Origin: Plumapathes pennacea
Lineage: Eukaryota; Cnidaria; Anthozoa; Antipatharia; Myriopathidae
Direction of reading: 5' to 3'
DNA: 64,000 nt
NCBI GenBank assembly: GCA_964036295.1
Contig: OZ038462.1
Location: forward strand, 4,673,767-4,737,766
A program made the translations under genes and the position numbers. The notes below the pieces were generated by a model. It had not been told where the DNA came from. It was given only the letters and a program-made list of their open reading frames with translations, and ran no database searches. Each line of letters begins with the position of its first letter. The first letter of the stretch is position 1. Of this stretch, positions 11,188 to 23,281 are shown in pieces.

Positions 11188-14100
11188 CTAGTGCGACAAG
11201 AATGATAGAGCTGTCAGTAATGAGACGGTCCAATCTATTCATTTCTATTTTGGCCTTCATGACTTGATATAAATACATTGTGTTAACTCATTGTAAGTCG
11301 GCCGATTGACTTTGGGAACAAGTTTCACACATTTCTATAAACATGATTACCTTCTCTCTGTATGTAATTTTAACAACAACAGAAGTAGTAAACATGGCCT
11401 TCATTTTTATCAAAGGATTTTCAGTTCTGATAGTGCCGTTTGGAGCACTCATTTGCTGAGAAACTCCTCCCCCTCCCCCGTTCAATATACACGCATAATA
11501 TGTGCAATATACACCATTTGAGTCCGATGGACAATATCAGATATGTAGAAAAAGTCCAAATCTAACCGGTGTCAGATAGACCATTGGAGACTAGTGAGTG
11601 AAAATAATCCAAGTGTCGTGCCTACAGGCCTCTAAAGCGTTGCCTGACGGTTTTTGATGGACCAATGGATGAATATTGACGTCCATCGGTCGTTCTTTTA
11701 GAAAGAAGCAACACCGCCACTCCAAAGTGTTGTCCGACGTTGACCGATAGACCGACGGTCAAACTGAATTCCCTACTTGTTTAGTGTCGGACTCAGGTAT
11801 ATTCGACATGTGTGGAGGCTTCCTCTCGACCTATTTTGCTTGTGGAGGTCTATATGCTCACTATACCAATGACTTAGCGCGAGAGGAAATGGTCCTGATG
11901 GCGTTTGTACGTGTTATAGAGTGTTTGTATCCTGTAGGATAACATCCAATGGCACGTCTGAATCCAGCCTTGAATTGGTCTCCCAGGAAAGCGTAGAGAA
12001 GAGGGTTAGTGGCGCTATTAAAGTACATTAGTACTTGGAAGTACGAGTGCAGGAGGTGTAGAAACCTACGGGAAAACATACCAAGCACGTGGTCAGTGAG
12101 TTCTCTCGGGATATTTATTTAAATTGACCGAATTTTCGAAAGGAAACCAGATGGATTGCAATGAAATGGAATGCTGTGACGTGAAGCTAGACGAAATGAA
12201 GTGTCAGGATTAAAAGAAATAATAATAGGCCATTTCCAGGATGCCTGTAGTTACTTCTCTTTCAAAACGAGGCCGATTGCAAACTTTTCTTATGGAAATA
12301 GGCCATTTCCCAGATACCAGTTGCCACTTTTTCAAGCCGAGGGCTAGTGCGAAACCTTTCTTATGAAAATTTGTTTTCATTTTTATGCAAATAAAACTCA
12401 TTTCCATAAACTTCTTTTTTTTTTTGTTTTCTTTTTCTGTTCTCTGTACGCTATTCTGGTTTCATTTTGAGTCCCAGGAGAAGCTCACACCAAATGCTGT
12501 TAACGCTTACTTTAATTTTAGTACACAGTTAAACTTATTTGATACATTATACTTTACACTTGATTTTTATGTTAATACAGTTAAATTATGAAGCAATTCT
12601 TATAAGATAACGTTATTTGTTATTATAGAAAGTCGATGACACAGGGAAGAAAAGGCGAGGTCAGATAAAGAGCAGGTAACGCATTCAAGAACTATGACAT
12701 GAAAAAACTCATTGAAAGAATCAATATAATACGATTAAATGAAAACAAATAACCCCCTCCTCCAGGACAAAATCAAATATAAGATAATATAGTATCACAC
12801 GGTATGGAGAACTCGACTTTTGTTCAAACTGAACAATAAATTAATACTAAATCACTCGTAGCTAATTAAAATATTGCAATATGAGGGGAAAGTACGGATT
12901 TAGAAGCGGAACTTGATTTACGTACCTCGAACTGAATTTTCCGTACTCGATCATGAAGTACAGAGTGTGGAAAGGCAAGAAACAGAAGGCGTAGCAGGCG
13001 ACCACAGCAGCCAACATCTTGATGATCCTCTGAGTTTTCCGCGCCTGCGTGAAACCAGGTCGGTCAGCGCCTTCTTTACTCGCTTGCTGGAGCTTCAGTC
13101 CAATGCGGATGTACAGATAGCTCATGATTGGCAGAGGGATCAAGTACGTCAGCAAGAATGTGCAGATGGTATATAACTGGCTGAAGTTGAAGGTGCTCCC
13201 TTTCAGTGGTGGCCAGTACTCCAGACAAGCCACGATGTCCGTGTCTGGGATGAAGCCTATACGCATGACCGGAAGTAATGGAAGTGCCGGAAGCAATGCT
13301 ATCAGCCAAATAAGGAGCATTAAAAGTTTGGACTGGTGACGAGTGATGCGGGCACCGAAGGGGTAGACGATGGATTGGTGACGATCTATTTGAGAACAAG
13401 TTGGTGAATAGCAGATTAAATAATAATTGTCATCACAAGAAAAAGAAGAAGATGATGAGGGTGATGATGATGATTAAGACGAAGAGAGAAGGAGGAGTAA
13501 CGCTGATAAAGGAGAAGAAAAGCATTATTATACAATTTCACAAGTCAATATGCACTAACAGGAATCTGTGTAGTGATACTTAAAAAATCAATAATAATCA
13601 TCTAATATTTACCAAGAGATATAGCCAGCATAGTTCCAACAGAACCCATAAGAAACAGGGGCATCAGCGATGGAATGATTTTACACAACGCTGATCCAAA
13701 AGGCCAGTAGAAGTTCAGCTCAAAGTATACAACCGTAAAAGGAATACACAGGAGGCCGACTCCAAGATCCGCAATCGCCAAGTTAGCAATCAGGTAACCT
13801 GTAACTATGAACGGGTGAGATAAACAGTAAGTAAGGACAGGTAAAGTAAAACTAAGGATGGAAAAGAGAACATATAGGGCTCGTGCAAATGACGTCACAA
13901 AGCACGTGATTTTTGTTGATCCGCCATTTTGGGGGTCAAATTGCCGTCTTTCGGGAGTCGCGTTTTTGTCGAGCGTCCGCCACTCTGAAGCCTTTTGAAC
14001 GCGCCAGGAGAGAGAGATATCGGAGATAATTGATCAACACAATATTGTAGCAGTATCTTCTCATAATTTGATGGCCGAAATATCATTTAGTGACTCCGAT

Positions 14101-17100
14101 CGTGAGCGTTCGCCAGTTTCTTCTCCACGTCAGATTCCTGCTTCAGCGCCGTGAAATCAACATTTTAGGGCTTAATTTATTGTTTGACGATGCCAGAGCA
14201 ATTCCGTCTGAGAAGGAACATTGTTAAGGTAATACGAAGACATTTCTAGCTCCATTACGGGCATCACAAGCTTGTTTGCAGTGTTGAGGTGTGAGTTCGC
14301 AGGTCCAGTTGTACCGCGCGTTGCTTCCTGTATGTCTAGTTCATTTAGGCGGGAAATTTTTGCTTGTAGGCGCGTTGTCACGTCTGTATCAGAGTTCTTG
14401 GCGCGAAATTAAACTGTTTGATTAAAACTGTGTGATATATGTGCTTTACTTGTGTCGAATCTTTCCGTCTCCGCGCTCGTGTGAGGTTATTATTATGGCC
14501 GATAATATTAAGTCAAATGGAAAGGATACTCCATCGAACCAGTTGTCGGAGTTTGTCAGCAAGCTCAGTTCCGAGGGCAAAAAACGTTACAAGAACAAAC
14601 TTGCGGATATTGGTGTCTGTGATCCATATCTTCTACCAACAACTGTCACCCAACCAATCATGGAGTGCGAGTCTTTACCGTCCCTGGGGTTCCCGCACAT
14701 CTACATGTACCTTGTCACTACACCTTCACCCTACACCGGGCAAGAGCTCCAAGCTCACAAAAGTATGCAGGCCATGGAGTATGTGAACAGTGGCAAGGTC
14801 ACAGAAATTCGTTTGTGGAGGCAAAGCGACAAGTCTGACCCATCCACCAATGTGTATGTGTTGCTTTCCAAGGTAATAAATGTAATGTATGCTGCAAAAT
14901 ATAAGTTTCTGCAATATTTCACTGTGATAGCAGGACTAATTTTTCCACATTTCTACATTGGTTATGAGAGGTGAGAGTCCATTCCCTACTTTTATTGTCA
15001 AAATTTAATACAGGTTGCTCACTCTCAGCGACTAAATGACCCTCCCTTGAGACCCTGGGTTGCCTTGAAAGAGGATGGGACAGTCATAGCTGCACACTGC
15101 AACTGCATGGCTGGTCTTGGCGAAGTGTGTTCGCATGTGGCAGCCACTCTGTTTTCGACACAAAAAGGAATAGAAATGCAGGAGTCGTCATGCACGTCAA
15201 GGCCATGCCAGTGGGTAAAACCAGCTGGTACAGGAAAAGTTCAATATGCTGAAGGGAGCGAAATTGACTTTAGCAGGTCAGCCAAGGTACCACAAGCATC
15301 AGCTGAAGCAAAGCATGCAACTGCAAAGCCAACAGATGAGGAACGCTCTTTGTTTTTTTGCAAGTTATATGACACAGGCACTAAGTCAGCTGTTTTTCAC
15401 CTCCTTCCTGAATACTGCCATGAATATACACCAACCGCAATCAGAATGGACCTTCCACCTCCACTGACACAGCTGTTTCATCAAGAAAATGTGGCCCTCA
15501 GTTATCCAGAAGTAATGATCAAATGCAAAAGCATCTTTGATGAATTGAAGTTCGAGAAAGAAAAGGTAACTACATATAAAATTAATAATATTAATATTGT
15601 TATACAATATAAAATTAATATTAAGCAGCTAATTCATACATTTGTATGGGGTAAAATAATCATTCATAATAATGATACATTGTTGACACATTATGTATTC
15701 AGTCCATAATACTGGAGAAAGAGACCAGGCAACAAACAAACAGCAAGCTGTGGTTCACGTACAGAGCAGGGCGCATCACTGCATCCAAGTTCAAAGCAGC
15801 CACTCGGACAGACCAGGCAACACCTTCACAAAGTCTGATCAAGCAAATATGCTACCCAGAAGCTTTCAAGTTCTCTTCTACTGCTACAAGGTAAACTCGA
15901 ATAATGAGAAGCTCACTTGAAATGATCAGAAATGTACTTTAATAAACTAAAGTACTGTCATGTAATAATGGTCAGGCTAAATGTAATTTGGGTGCCTCAT
16001 GGGTTTCTGAGACCTAACTCATGTTTATTTAGAATCTATGTGTATGTTTTTATACTGAAGGTGGGGATGTGATCACGAAAAGGAGGCACTGGGTAGTTAC
16101 TTGATGTCCATGTCATCCACCCATCAGAATGTACATGTGGAGGATGCAGGCTTGCACATCCACCCAAAGTACCCCTTCCTTGGGGCCACCCCTGATGCAC
16201 ATGTTTGTTGTGATTGTTGTGGTGAGGGTATTGTCGAGGTCAAGTGTCCCCATTGTCTCAACCAGTTAACACTTGAAGAGGCAGAACAAAAGAAAGATTT
16301 TTGTCTAGCAAAAAATGAAGATGGAGAGCTGTCTTTGGTCAAAGACCACAGTTATTATTTTCAGGTGCAGGCTCAATTGGCACTCTGCTGTAAACGTTAC
16401 TGTGATTTTGTTGTATGGTCTGCTGCCTCTTTCTCGTCCTCATCATATTTACACAAAGAAAGAATATATCCAGATGCCCAATTCTTCAGTGAGAATGCAG
16501 AAAAAGCTGCAACCTTTTTCAAACTTGGCATCTTGCCAGAGCTAATTGCAAAGTGGTCCACAGTTATCAGGCCAACTAGCATTCCACCAAATGACACACC
16601 TGTTTGGTGTTTTTGCCGACAACCAGTTGATAGCACAGCTAGCTGGGTAGAGTGCATGTCAGGGTTTTGCAAAATTCAAAAGTTCCATCTGAAATGCCTT
16701 GCACTCCAGCAGTTCCCCAAGAGAAGGTATGTTTGCCCAAATTGTAGGCCCATTGAAGCCAAGAAGAAAAGAGAGCAAAAGAAAATGAACAAGTAACCTA
16801 ACTTGTTGGAATATTGTAAGCTTGCTATACAGTACAGTAGCTCACTATGAATAATTTTGCAAACATGTCTGCTTATACAGTAAACAAGACTGGTTACAAT
16901 CAAAATAATGTATTCACAGAGACACCTGTAGAGCCTTGTGTGTCGCAAGGAGAGTGGATGCGCCACAAGCAATTTTATTACATCTGCAATTACATGCAAC
17001 ATCAGACATTACATGACATGAGAAAGTTGACTAATCTTTTGGTACAATTGATTCTGACATATTAACAAGTGCACAAGCAACATGCACCATTTTATCAAAA

Positions 17101-20100
17101 GTCATTAAGCCTGTTTTATCATCTTTCTGAAGTAGTGAAATTGGAACTGGTCCTTTCAAGATTGTATATTTCTGCCTTGTCAACCCAATCAATCTTTCAA
17201 TGTGAATTCGCACAGAAGCTAGCCCTCTGGTAATGTCCACAGCTGCTTTTGGCAGCTGCGGTTTTCCTTTTGTAAATGGAGGAACAATCAATGTGGCACC
17301 AAAAACACCAACAGAGTCTTCGATGTTAAAACCTCTATCAGCCAATACCACATCTCCTGGCATTAGGTTTCTCAAAAAACCAGAGTTTTCGGTAATATAT
17401 TTATCACTTGTTCTACCTCCCCACCCTTTAGAAATAAAAGTAATCATGCCTTGTGGGGCAATTCCAATCAAATACTTTAATGTGTTGTGTGACTTGTATG
17501 ATGAATAGGTTTGTGCTCGTGCTTGAAGACTGCTGGATCTTTCAATAAAAACTTCAAAACAATCAATGATTACTGTGCTATTAGGGTATGACTTTCTAAA
17601 AGAAATTGGCATTGTCTCTTGTAACTGTTCTCTACTTGGCCAAAAAATAAGCATAGGAACAAGCTTAGAATACATAATGTCAAGAACATTGTGAAAAGTA
17701 CGTGAAATAGTGGAGGGATGCACATTAAATCTGTATGCCAAATCTTGATTACATAAATTAAGTCTCAAACGCATAAATGTTAATAAAATTTGTTGAAATA
17801 TTGTGAGAATTAGGTTACCTTTTAATGCACTGGATAGTGTCTCCTGTACAACATTAAAAACTTTAACATTTGGAAGGCCAGTGTAAAATTTTACCTTGTC
17901 ATCTTCTTCAGGCTGAAAATCACTAATACATGCATCTTTAAGGGCAATGTTTTCGGTGTGCAGCTGTTGGCAGTGTTCTTCTAGCATCCTGATGTCTTTC
18001 GCACTCAGATCTGTCTGTGTCACTGATGTCTTGTTGCACATATCATCATCACAATCTTCAACTTGGTTCCCTGATGTGTCCTCTCCCAAACCCAGCAGTG
18101 CACCAGCTGCATCACCTCTTCTATCTTCTGTCCTCTTCCGCAATTTCATTGCTTGTCTTCTTTCAAACTGTTCTTGCTTATCTTCCAGTTTTCTCTTAAT
18201 CGGGGACTTTGTGAAACCAAATATTGATGGAACAAAGTCTGGAGACATGGGATTTTCATTCTTCCTGCCTAAAAATTGACAATGATAGGTGTAATTTTTA
18301 GTTCTTGTATCACACAAATTAACTATTAAATCCACAGGTAGTAGACATTCAAATACTCGAGCATTTAAACAAGGACAAAAACAATATTACTAAGACATCA
18401 AAAGACTAGAGCATTTGAAGCAAGACAACAAGACGTCTAATACAGTACAGTACCTGTAATGAAATGCCTGCTGCACAACCTGCTGTGTTTACTGGGTTCC
18501 CAACCAGCCTCTCTTCTTACCGTGGCAACCCACTTTGCTTTTCGGAGTGGATCATTTGGGAATCGATAAAACGAAATGTTTGACCCTTTGGCACTCCTTT
18601 CGTGACAACCAGTTACCACACAGGTGTGAACCATCGTGACTACTCGACTCAAAAACACACAAGACTCTTAAGAAAACATATTACACAGTTTAATTTCGCG
18701 CCAAGAACTCTGATACAGACGTGTCAACGCGCTTACAAGCAAAGATTTCCCGCCTAAATGAACTAGACATACAGGAAGCAACGCGCGGTACAACTGGACC
18801 TGCGAACTCACACCTCAACACTGCAAACAAGCTTGTGATGCCCGTAATGGAGCTAGAAATGTCTTTGTATTACCTTAACAATGTTCCTTCTCAGACGGAA
18901 TTGCTCTGGCATCGTCAAACAATAAATTAAGCCCTAAAATGTTGATTTCACGGCGCTGAAGCAGGAATCTGACGTGGAGAAGAAACTGGCGATCGCTCAC
19001 GATCGGAGTCACTAAATGATATTTCGGCCATCAAATTATGAGAAGATACTGCTACAATATTGTGTTGATCAATTATCTCCGATATCTCTCTCTCCTGGCG
19101 CGTTCAAAAGGCTTCAGAGTGGCGGACGCTCGACAAAAACGCGACTCCCGAAAGACGGCAATTTGACCCCCAACATGGCGGATAAACAAAAATCACGTGC
19201 TTTGTGACGTCAACTTGCACGAGCCCAATATGAATGGAAAAAGAGAATATGTAACTAAGGATAGAAAAATGACACTCGGTAACTAAGGATGGCCTAAAAT
19301 ATAATCTGTAACTAAGGACGGAAAAAAGGTAATCGGTTTTAAGGGTGCCAAAACTATAATCTGTAACTAAGGACGGAAAAAGATAATCGGTAACTAAGGA
19401 TGCCAAAACTATAATCTGTAACTAAGGACGGAAAAAAGGTAATCGGTAACTAAGGATGCCAAAACTATAATCTGTAACTAAGGACGGAAAAAAGGTAATC
19501 GGTACTAAGGGTGCCAAACTATAATAATCTGTAACTAAGGATGGAAAGAGAGAATCTGTAACTAAGGATAGAAAATGACAATCGGTAACTAAGGATGGCA
19601 AACATATAATCTATAACTAAGGACGGAAAAAGGTAATCGGTAACTAAGGATGCCAAAAATATAATCTGTAACTAAGGATGGAAAAAGGTAATCGGTACTG
19701 AGGGTGCCAAACTATAATAATCTGTAACTAAGGACGGAAAAAAGGTAATCGGTATTAAGGGTTCCAAACTATAATAATCTGTAACTAAGGATGGAAAGAT
19801 AGAATCTGTAACTAAGGATAGAAAATGACAATCGGTAACTAAGGATGGCAAACATATAATCTGTAACTAAGGACGGGAAAAGGTAATCGGTAACTAAGGA
19901 TGCCAAAAATATAATCTGTAACTAGGGACGGAAAAAGGTAATCGGTAACTAAGGATGCCAAAAATATAATAATCTGTAACTAAGGATGGAAAGAGGGAAA
20001 CTGTGCAAAAATATGATCGGTAACTAAGAATGAAAAAAGGTAATTGGTAACTAAGGAAAAAGGCCAACAGTAGTAAATGTGAGAAAATTAAACATGCTAA

Positions 20101-23100
20101 TCATAGCTAAGTACGGAGGAAGATAAACGGCACTAAAGGTTTGTTAGCCGTAAACGCGACTCCTTACGACCTCAAAGCCTCATTTTTTCACCATCCTATT
20201 ATGGAGCCCTGACCTGTTGAGTTTGGCAGGAAATCAAAGGGGCGAGTAGTCAAGAGTGTACGTGCAAGACTCTCCTAGTGACTGGGTGATTACTGGCTGC
20301 TTCTCGTTTCCTGAATCAGTGTAATTTCCTATCATCACAACTGTTAAATACATTAGGCGTATCCAAGGGCGATCGGCGTGTCAAGTGTAGTTTTGTAAAA
20401 TAACAAAAGGGAGTAACCGAATGTAAATTATATTGTTCTTCCATCACCATCTGCCAACACGAGCTTGTCATTCCTCAGCCTGCCGCCTGTCGCGTAATGA
20501 CTTGTTATGTGTTCGTGATTTGTGAGAAGCACGTTACGAAAGAACCTTGATCACGCAATGAAATGATTTTCATGCTGTCTACCACAATAATTGTCTTCAA
20601 GGATCGCTTGATTACAACAAACATAAAAATATAGACAAACTACTTGAACCAGAAAGAGTCAAAGAGAGACTATCTTGAGAAATAGACACTAGGAACCCGA
20701 GAGACTGCTGGTTGATAGATAACAAGTTGGAGCTAAGTTAGAGCAGATATAGAAACAGAGAAATAACAAGGGGCCGTACAGTTGAGTTAGCTTTGGCCTA
20801 AATTGCGCTTTGAGTAGCTCAAATCACTTCGGAAATGCACCTAATTATAAAGCTGCACTAAACCGAGATATAGTAAATTGGGCTTCCTTTTTTTCCCAGT
20901 GGCGAAACTCACGGCAAAAAACGCTCTCAACATGATTCGGAAGGGCTTTTGTAACTCGGTCAACAACTGCGCTCACGAAAGTAGAATGATCGGCATATGC
21001 ATGCATTCATGCCACTCAAACGACCCCATCTGGAAAACAACTTAATGGCTTTTGTGTGTTGAGTAAGGAATGTCGAAATGACTCAGTACATTTTTAGTGA
21101 AAGCTTCTTGATGGACTCAGCTCTTGTGAAAGCTTTGTTTATTCATAATTAAATTCTTATTGACAGAGCTTTTTACCGGGTGTGGGTGGTCTGGACAGCC
21201 GCCATTTTCGTTTACTCTTTGAACAACAGAATATTTGATCAGCAAAGCACTGGAGACTTGTACTCAATTGTCGAGGCAAAAAAGAAGCACGAAAAGCATG
21301 TTAAAATCTGGAATATCACTTATAATTTGCAACAGTGAGTCACGCGATTGGCCGGCCGGATAGCTGATTAAGTAGTCGAGAACGATTATGCCCTGAGTTT
21401 GAATGTGTATTAACCGAAGTATTTTAACGACTACAAGCCTTCCGTATTAAACAGATCATGGTTCGTAATTGCGTGTTCCCTGTATGTGGTTTCTCAGACC
21501 AGCAGTGACACTCCATGAAACTGAACGTTTTTCTTTCTTTCTTTCTTTCTTTTTTGGATAAAGCTTTTGTAATGTTATTGCAGTAATTTGTGCTGGGTCA
21601 GTGGCGCTATTGTTTTAGACTAAGAGTTTTCGGACATAAGTTTTAACATTATTTCATGAAATTTCCCACGCCATCAAAGTTTGAAACAGATTTTTAAGTA
21701 GGAAAACAAGGCGTTTCAACTGTTTACTGAACGTAACAGAAGTAAGATAGGAAGGCAGTACATGTAAAACAAAATTGCATCCGTTTCCAGCTGCACGTGT
21801 CAAAAATAACTGAGGTGTCTTATCGCTTTAATCTCTCCGAGGGGAAGATAACTTTTAGTATCTTCTTAATTGCCAAGGCAACGTAGAAATCCTCGGACTT
21901 ACAAACTTGTCATGCAACATTCTGTGATTTAAAAGTAATGTCAGCTTGCACTTGTACACAGCGTACACTGTGATTTTTAGTTAAAGCGGTGACTTCTAAT
22001 CATTTCCACGTGCTCAGTTTGAACCATACTGCTGATTGTTATCTCGAGATCTTGAGGTGTGTAAGGCTAAACGAATTCGCACAGTTGGGGGTATGTTTCC
22101 AGATTTTAACCGGAGACAGACAGATGAAGTAGTTTTATATACCATGCTGTGGTTGAGGGTAAATCGTGCTTCTTCGTCAAGTGTGAAATCGGAAACCGGA
22201 ATTACTCTAGTATAGGTCGAACTGAGTGAGGTAATGCTTAACAGGTTGCGGAGGGACACATCAGCTTATTTTTGTTTCATTTGTTCGTTTGTTTGTATGG
22301 CTGTCTCTTTTAATTGTATGCGCAGATCTTTTGTGTGTTTTGCACTCCTAACAGATTCCGTAATGGATCTGAGAAATAGCAAAGTGACGTAGAACGAACC
22401 GACACTAACTTAACGCATGCTGATGTAAAAAAAAAATTAGTTTGCAAGGCGAAATTTTCAAAATGCAGATCATATGGACGGCTTGAGCTTAGTTATCGTG
22501 TTAGCCACGTAGCCATCTAGCTAATCGAAGTTCGAACTTGTTAATCCTTTCAGAGTCCTAACCGATGATGTAAAATCAATAAGGTCTCAGTGTGCTTGGC
22601 TAAAACAAATCAGAGGTTGGTATGACCTTAACACCATTCTATGACAAATTGAAAATTTCCTTTTTCGTACAATCGTCAATTCAGAATTTTAACCTCTTTT
22701 TCACTTTCTTCTGCGCAGTGCGTGGTAACTATTCAACAGCTTAAAAAGTTTGTGCATGAATAGATTGCTAATTAGCCACCATACTCATCCTGCTGTTAAA
22801 TAGAACTGCATGGGATAACAGCCCCAGGGTCTCCCAACGAACCGAGAACTGTTGCCTGTAAGCAGCTTTCACTGCCAATTGCGAATTTCAGACAACTTAG
22901 GAAACGTCCTATACTCATGAAATAAAACCAACAGGTGTGACTACTCAAATGAAAGCTCTCGGCGAGTACATTCTATCGGTAGAATTCACGTCGTTGTTGA
23001 GCGCAGAATATTTTTTCGCGCCCAATATTTGGCCGGACAAGGAAACATGGCAGCGGGGATTGTACACAGAGAAATACCGTTATGGACTTACCAGTGTGCA

Positions 23101-23281
23101 ACTCCCGCGTTTTGTAAACCACAAAGATGACAAGAGAGTTGCCAAACGTAGCTATCACGAATATGATCACATATAACGCAAGGCGCACCACTCGAAGACC
23201 CAAAGGTTCCGTGACTTGCAGCATCATCTCCGGGCCTGTAGGCGGAATTGTTCCTGTTGTGTTCGCTCCCGATTCGTTCAT
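11001..23281 (-). CDS. Class A GPCR, neuropeptide-receptor-like, paralogue 2, with two alternative last exons
   Basis: Exons 23092-23281, 13613-13798, 12926-13385 and either 11861-12065 or 11001-11187. The first choice gives 1041 nt (346 residues), the second 1023 nt (340 residues). Start ATG at 23281 (MNES). It has the same four-exon plan and phases as receptor 1. TM2 is [10 protein letters not shown] with Asp2.50; TM3 begins after ALCKIIP; the DRY position reads DRH, split by an intron; ECL2 Cys is in [11 protein letters not shown]6 is [10 protein letters not shown]7 is [12 protein letters not shown]-glycosylation sites NES and NTT lie in the short N-terminal tail. It is a plasma-membrane receptor whose ligand is unknown. 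Intron 1 (13799-23091) was enlarged by a DNA transposon and a minisatellite. Confidence 0.9.
13877..14417. repeat. Left terminal inverted repeat of the ISL2EU element
   Basis: Starts GGGCTCGTGCAAATGACGTC. It differs from the right arm by one indel and a few substitutions. It probably holds the promoter of the nuclease gene, whose ATG lies 77 bp inside it. A CRE-like TGACGTCA (13891-13898) and a CACGTG E-box (13902-13907) lie near the outer end. It also carries an inward-facing 27-codon frame (14071-14154, [15 protein letters not shown]...), kept in the other arm with a synonymous difference. Confidence 0.9.
14495..16796 (+). CDS. Transposon-encoded YqaJ-type nuclease with SWIM zinc finger and PHD finger
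   Basis: Exons 14495-14872, 15014-15565, 15703-15890, 16061-16796; 1854 nt, 617 residues, all joins in phase. Start [15 protein letters not shown] zinc finger lies at about 155-167 (C155, C157, C165, H167). The YqaJ/lambda-exonuclease-like core of the PD-(D/E)xK type follows: [12 protein letters not shown] near 325, [14 protein letters not shown] at 373-386, GATPD with Asp418, IVEVKCPH with Glu432 and Lys434, and [14 protein letters not shown]4HC3 PHD-like finger ([10 protein letters not shown]...YVCPNCRP) and a Lys-rich tail end the protein. In ISL2EU elements this gene accompanies the transposase and is thought to help process DNA ends; its exact role is unproven. The putative catalytic residues are all present, so this copy may be functional. 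Confidence 0.88.
17031..18634 (-). CDS. THAP-domain DDE transposase (DDE_Tnp_4 type)
   Basis: Exons 18454-18634 and 17031-18268; 1419 nt, 472 residues. ATG at 18634 ([10 protein letters not shown]); the in-frame codon further upstream is TTG. The N-terminal THAP zinc finger has C5, C10, C54 and H57 plus the invariant P26, W35 and F58, and should bind the element's ends. A Lys/Arg-rich stretch ([15 protein letters not shown]) and a possible coiled coil near 151-172 follow. A helix-turn-helix of the HTH_Tnp_4 type spans about 221-251. The DDE nuclease triad is Asp296 (VIIDCFEV), Asp371 (VLADRGF) and Glu418 (RIHIERLIG). No internal stop. The 3' end faces that of the nuclease gene across 234 bp; the start lies 50 bp inside the right inverted repeat. 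Confidence 0.9.
18685..19226. repeat. Right terminal inverted repeat of the ISL2EU element
   Basis: Reverse complement of the left arm, 542 bp, ending TGACGTCAACTTGCACGAGC then CC. Probably holds the transposase promoter. A second conserved frame of about 70-80 codons, facing outward in both arms (18721-18930 + and 14172-14381 -, ending LLWHRQTIN), has no early ATG and is of unknown meaning. Confidence 0.9.
19231..20060. repeat. Minisatellite of alternating ~28/29-bp units
   Basis: About 29 units in 830 bp, each with the core GTAACTAAGGAYGG or GTAACTAAGGATGCC. Two unit types alternate: one continues AAAAAAGGTAATCG, the other AAAAATATAATCTG, giving a ~57-bp higher-order period. The last units before 20060 are degenerate. 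A remnant unit on the other side of the transposon (about 13846-13876) shows the array existed before the insertion. Unlike a CRISPR array there are no unique spacers. It lies in receptor 2 intron 1. Confidence 0.92.
20061..23091. other. Remainder of receptor 2 intron 1
   Basis: Single-copy-looking AT-rich sequence with a (TTTC)n run near 21534-21553 and a fragment of the dispersed GAAAGCTC/GAGTAC repeat at 22935-22985. No open frame with supporting features was found on either strand. Confidence 0.5.

Larger units (their letters stand above)
13877..19226. mobile_element. ISL2EU/IS4EU-type DNA transposon, apparently whole
   Basis: A 5.35-kb element with near-identical terminal inverted repeats of 541 and 542 bp (13877-14417; 18685-19226) and two intact convergent genes: a YqaJ-nuclease/SWIM/PHD protein (+) and a THAP-DDE transposase (-). 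A THAP-DDE_Tnp_4 transposase paired with a YqaJ nuclease is the hallmark of the ISL2EU (IS4EU) group. Left flank ACATATA|GGGCTCG and right flank CGAGCCC|AATATG allow a 2-bp AT or 4-bp ATAT duplication if one base on each side belongs to the element. By eye the two arms differ at only a handful of positions, so insertion was recent. It interrupts a minisatellite within intron 1 of receptor 2; TAAGGATGGAAAAGAGAA units flank both sides. Confidence 0.9.

Noticed and set aside
19104-19406. Repeated SLVTDYLF-type protein frame
   Set aside because: This is the minisatellite read in one frame; the repeat is DNA-level and the frame breaks along the array.
19231-20060. CRISPR-like regular repeat
   Set aside because: Units are contiguous without unique spacers, and the sequence is eukaryotic.
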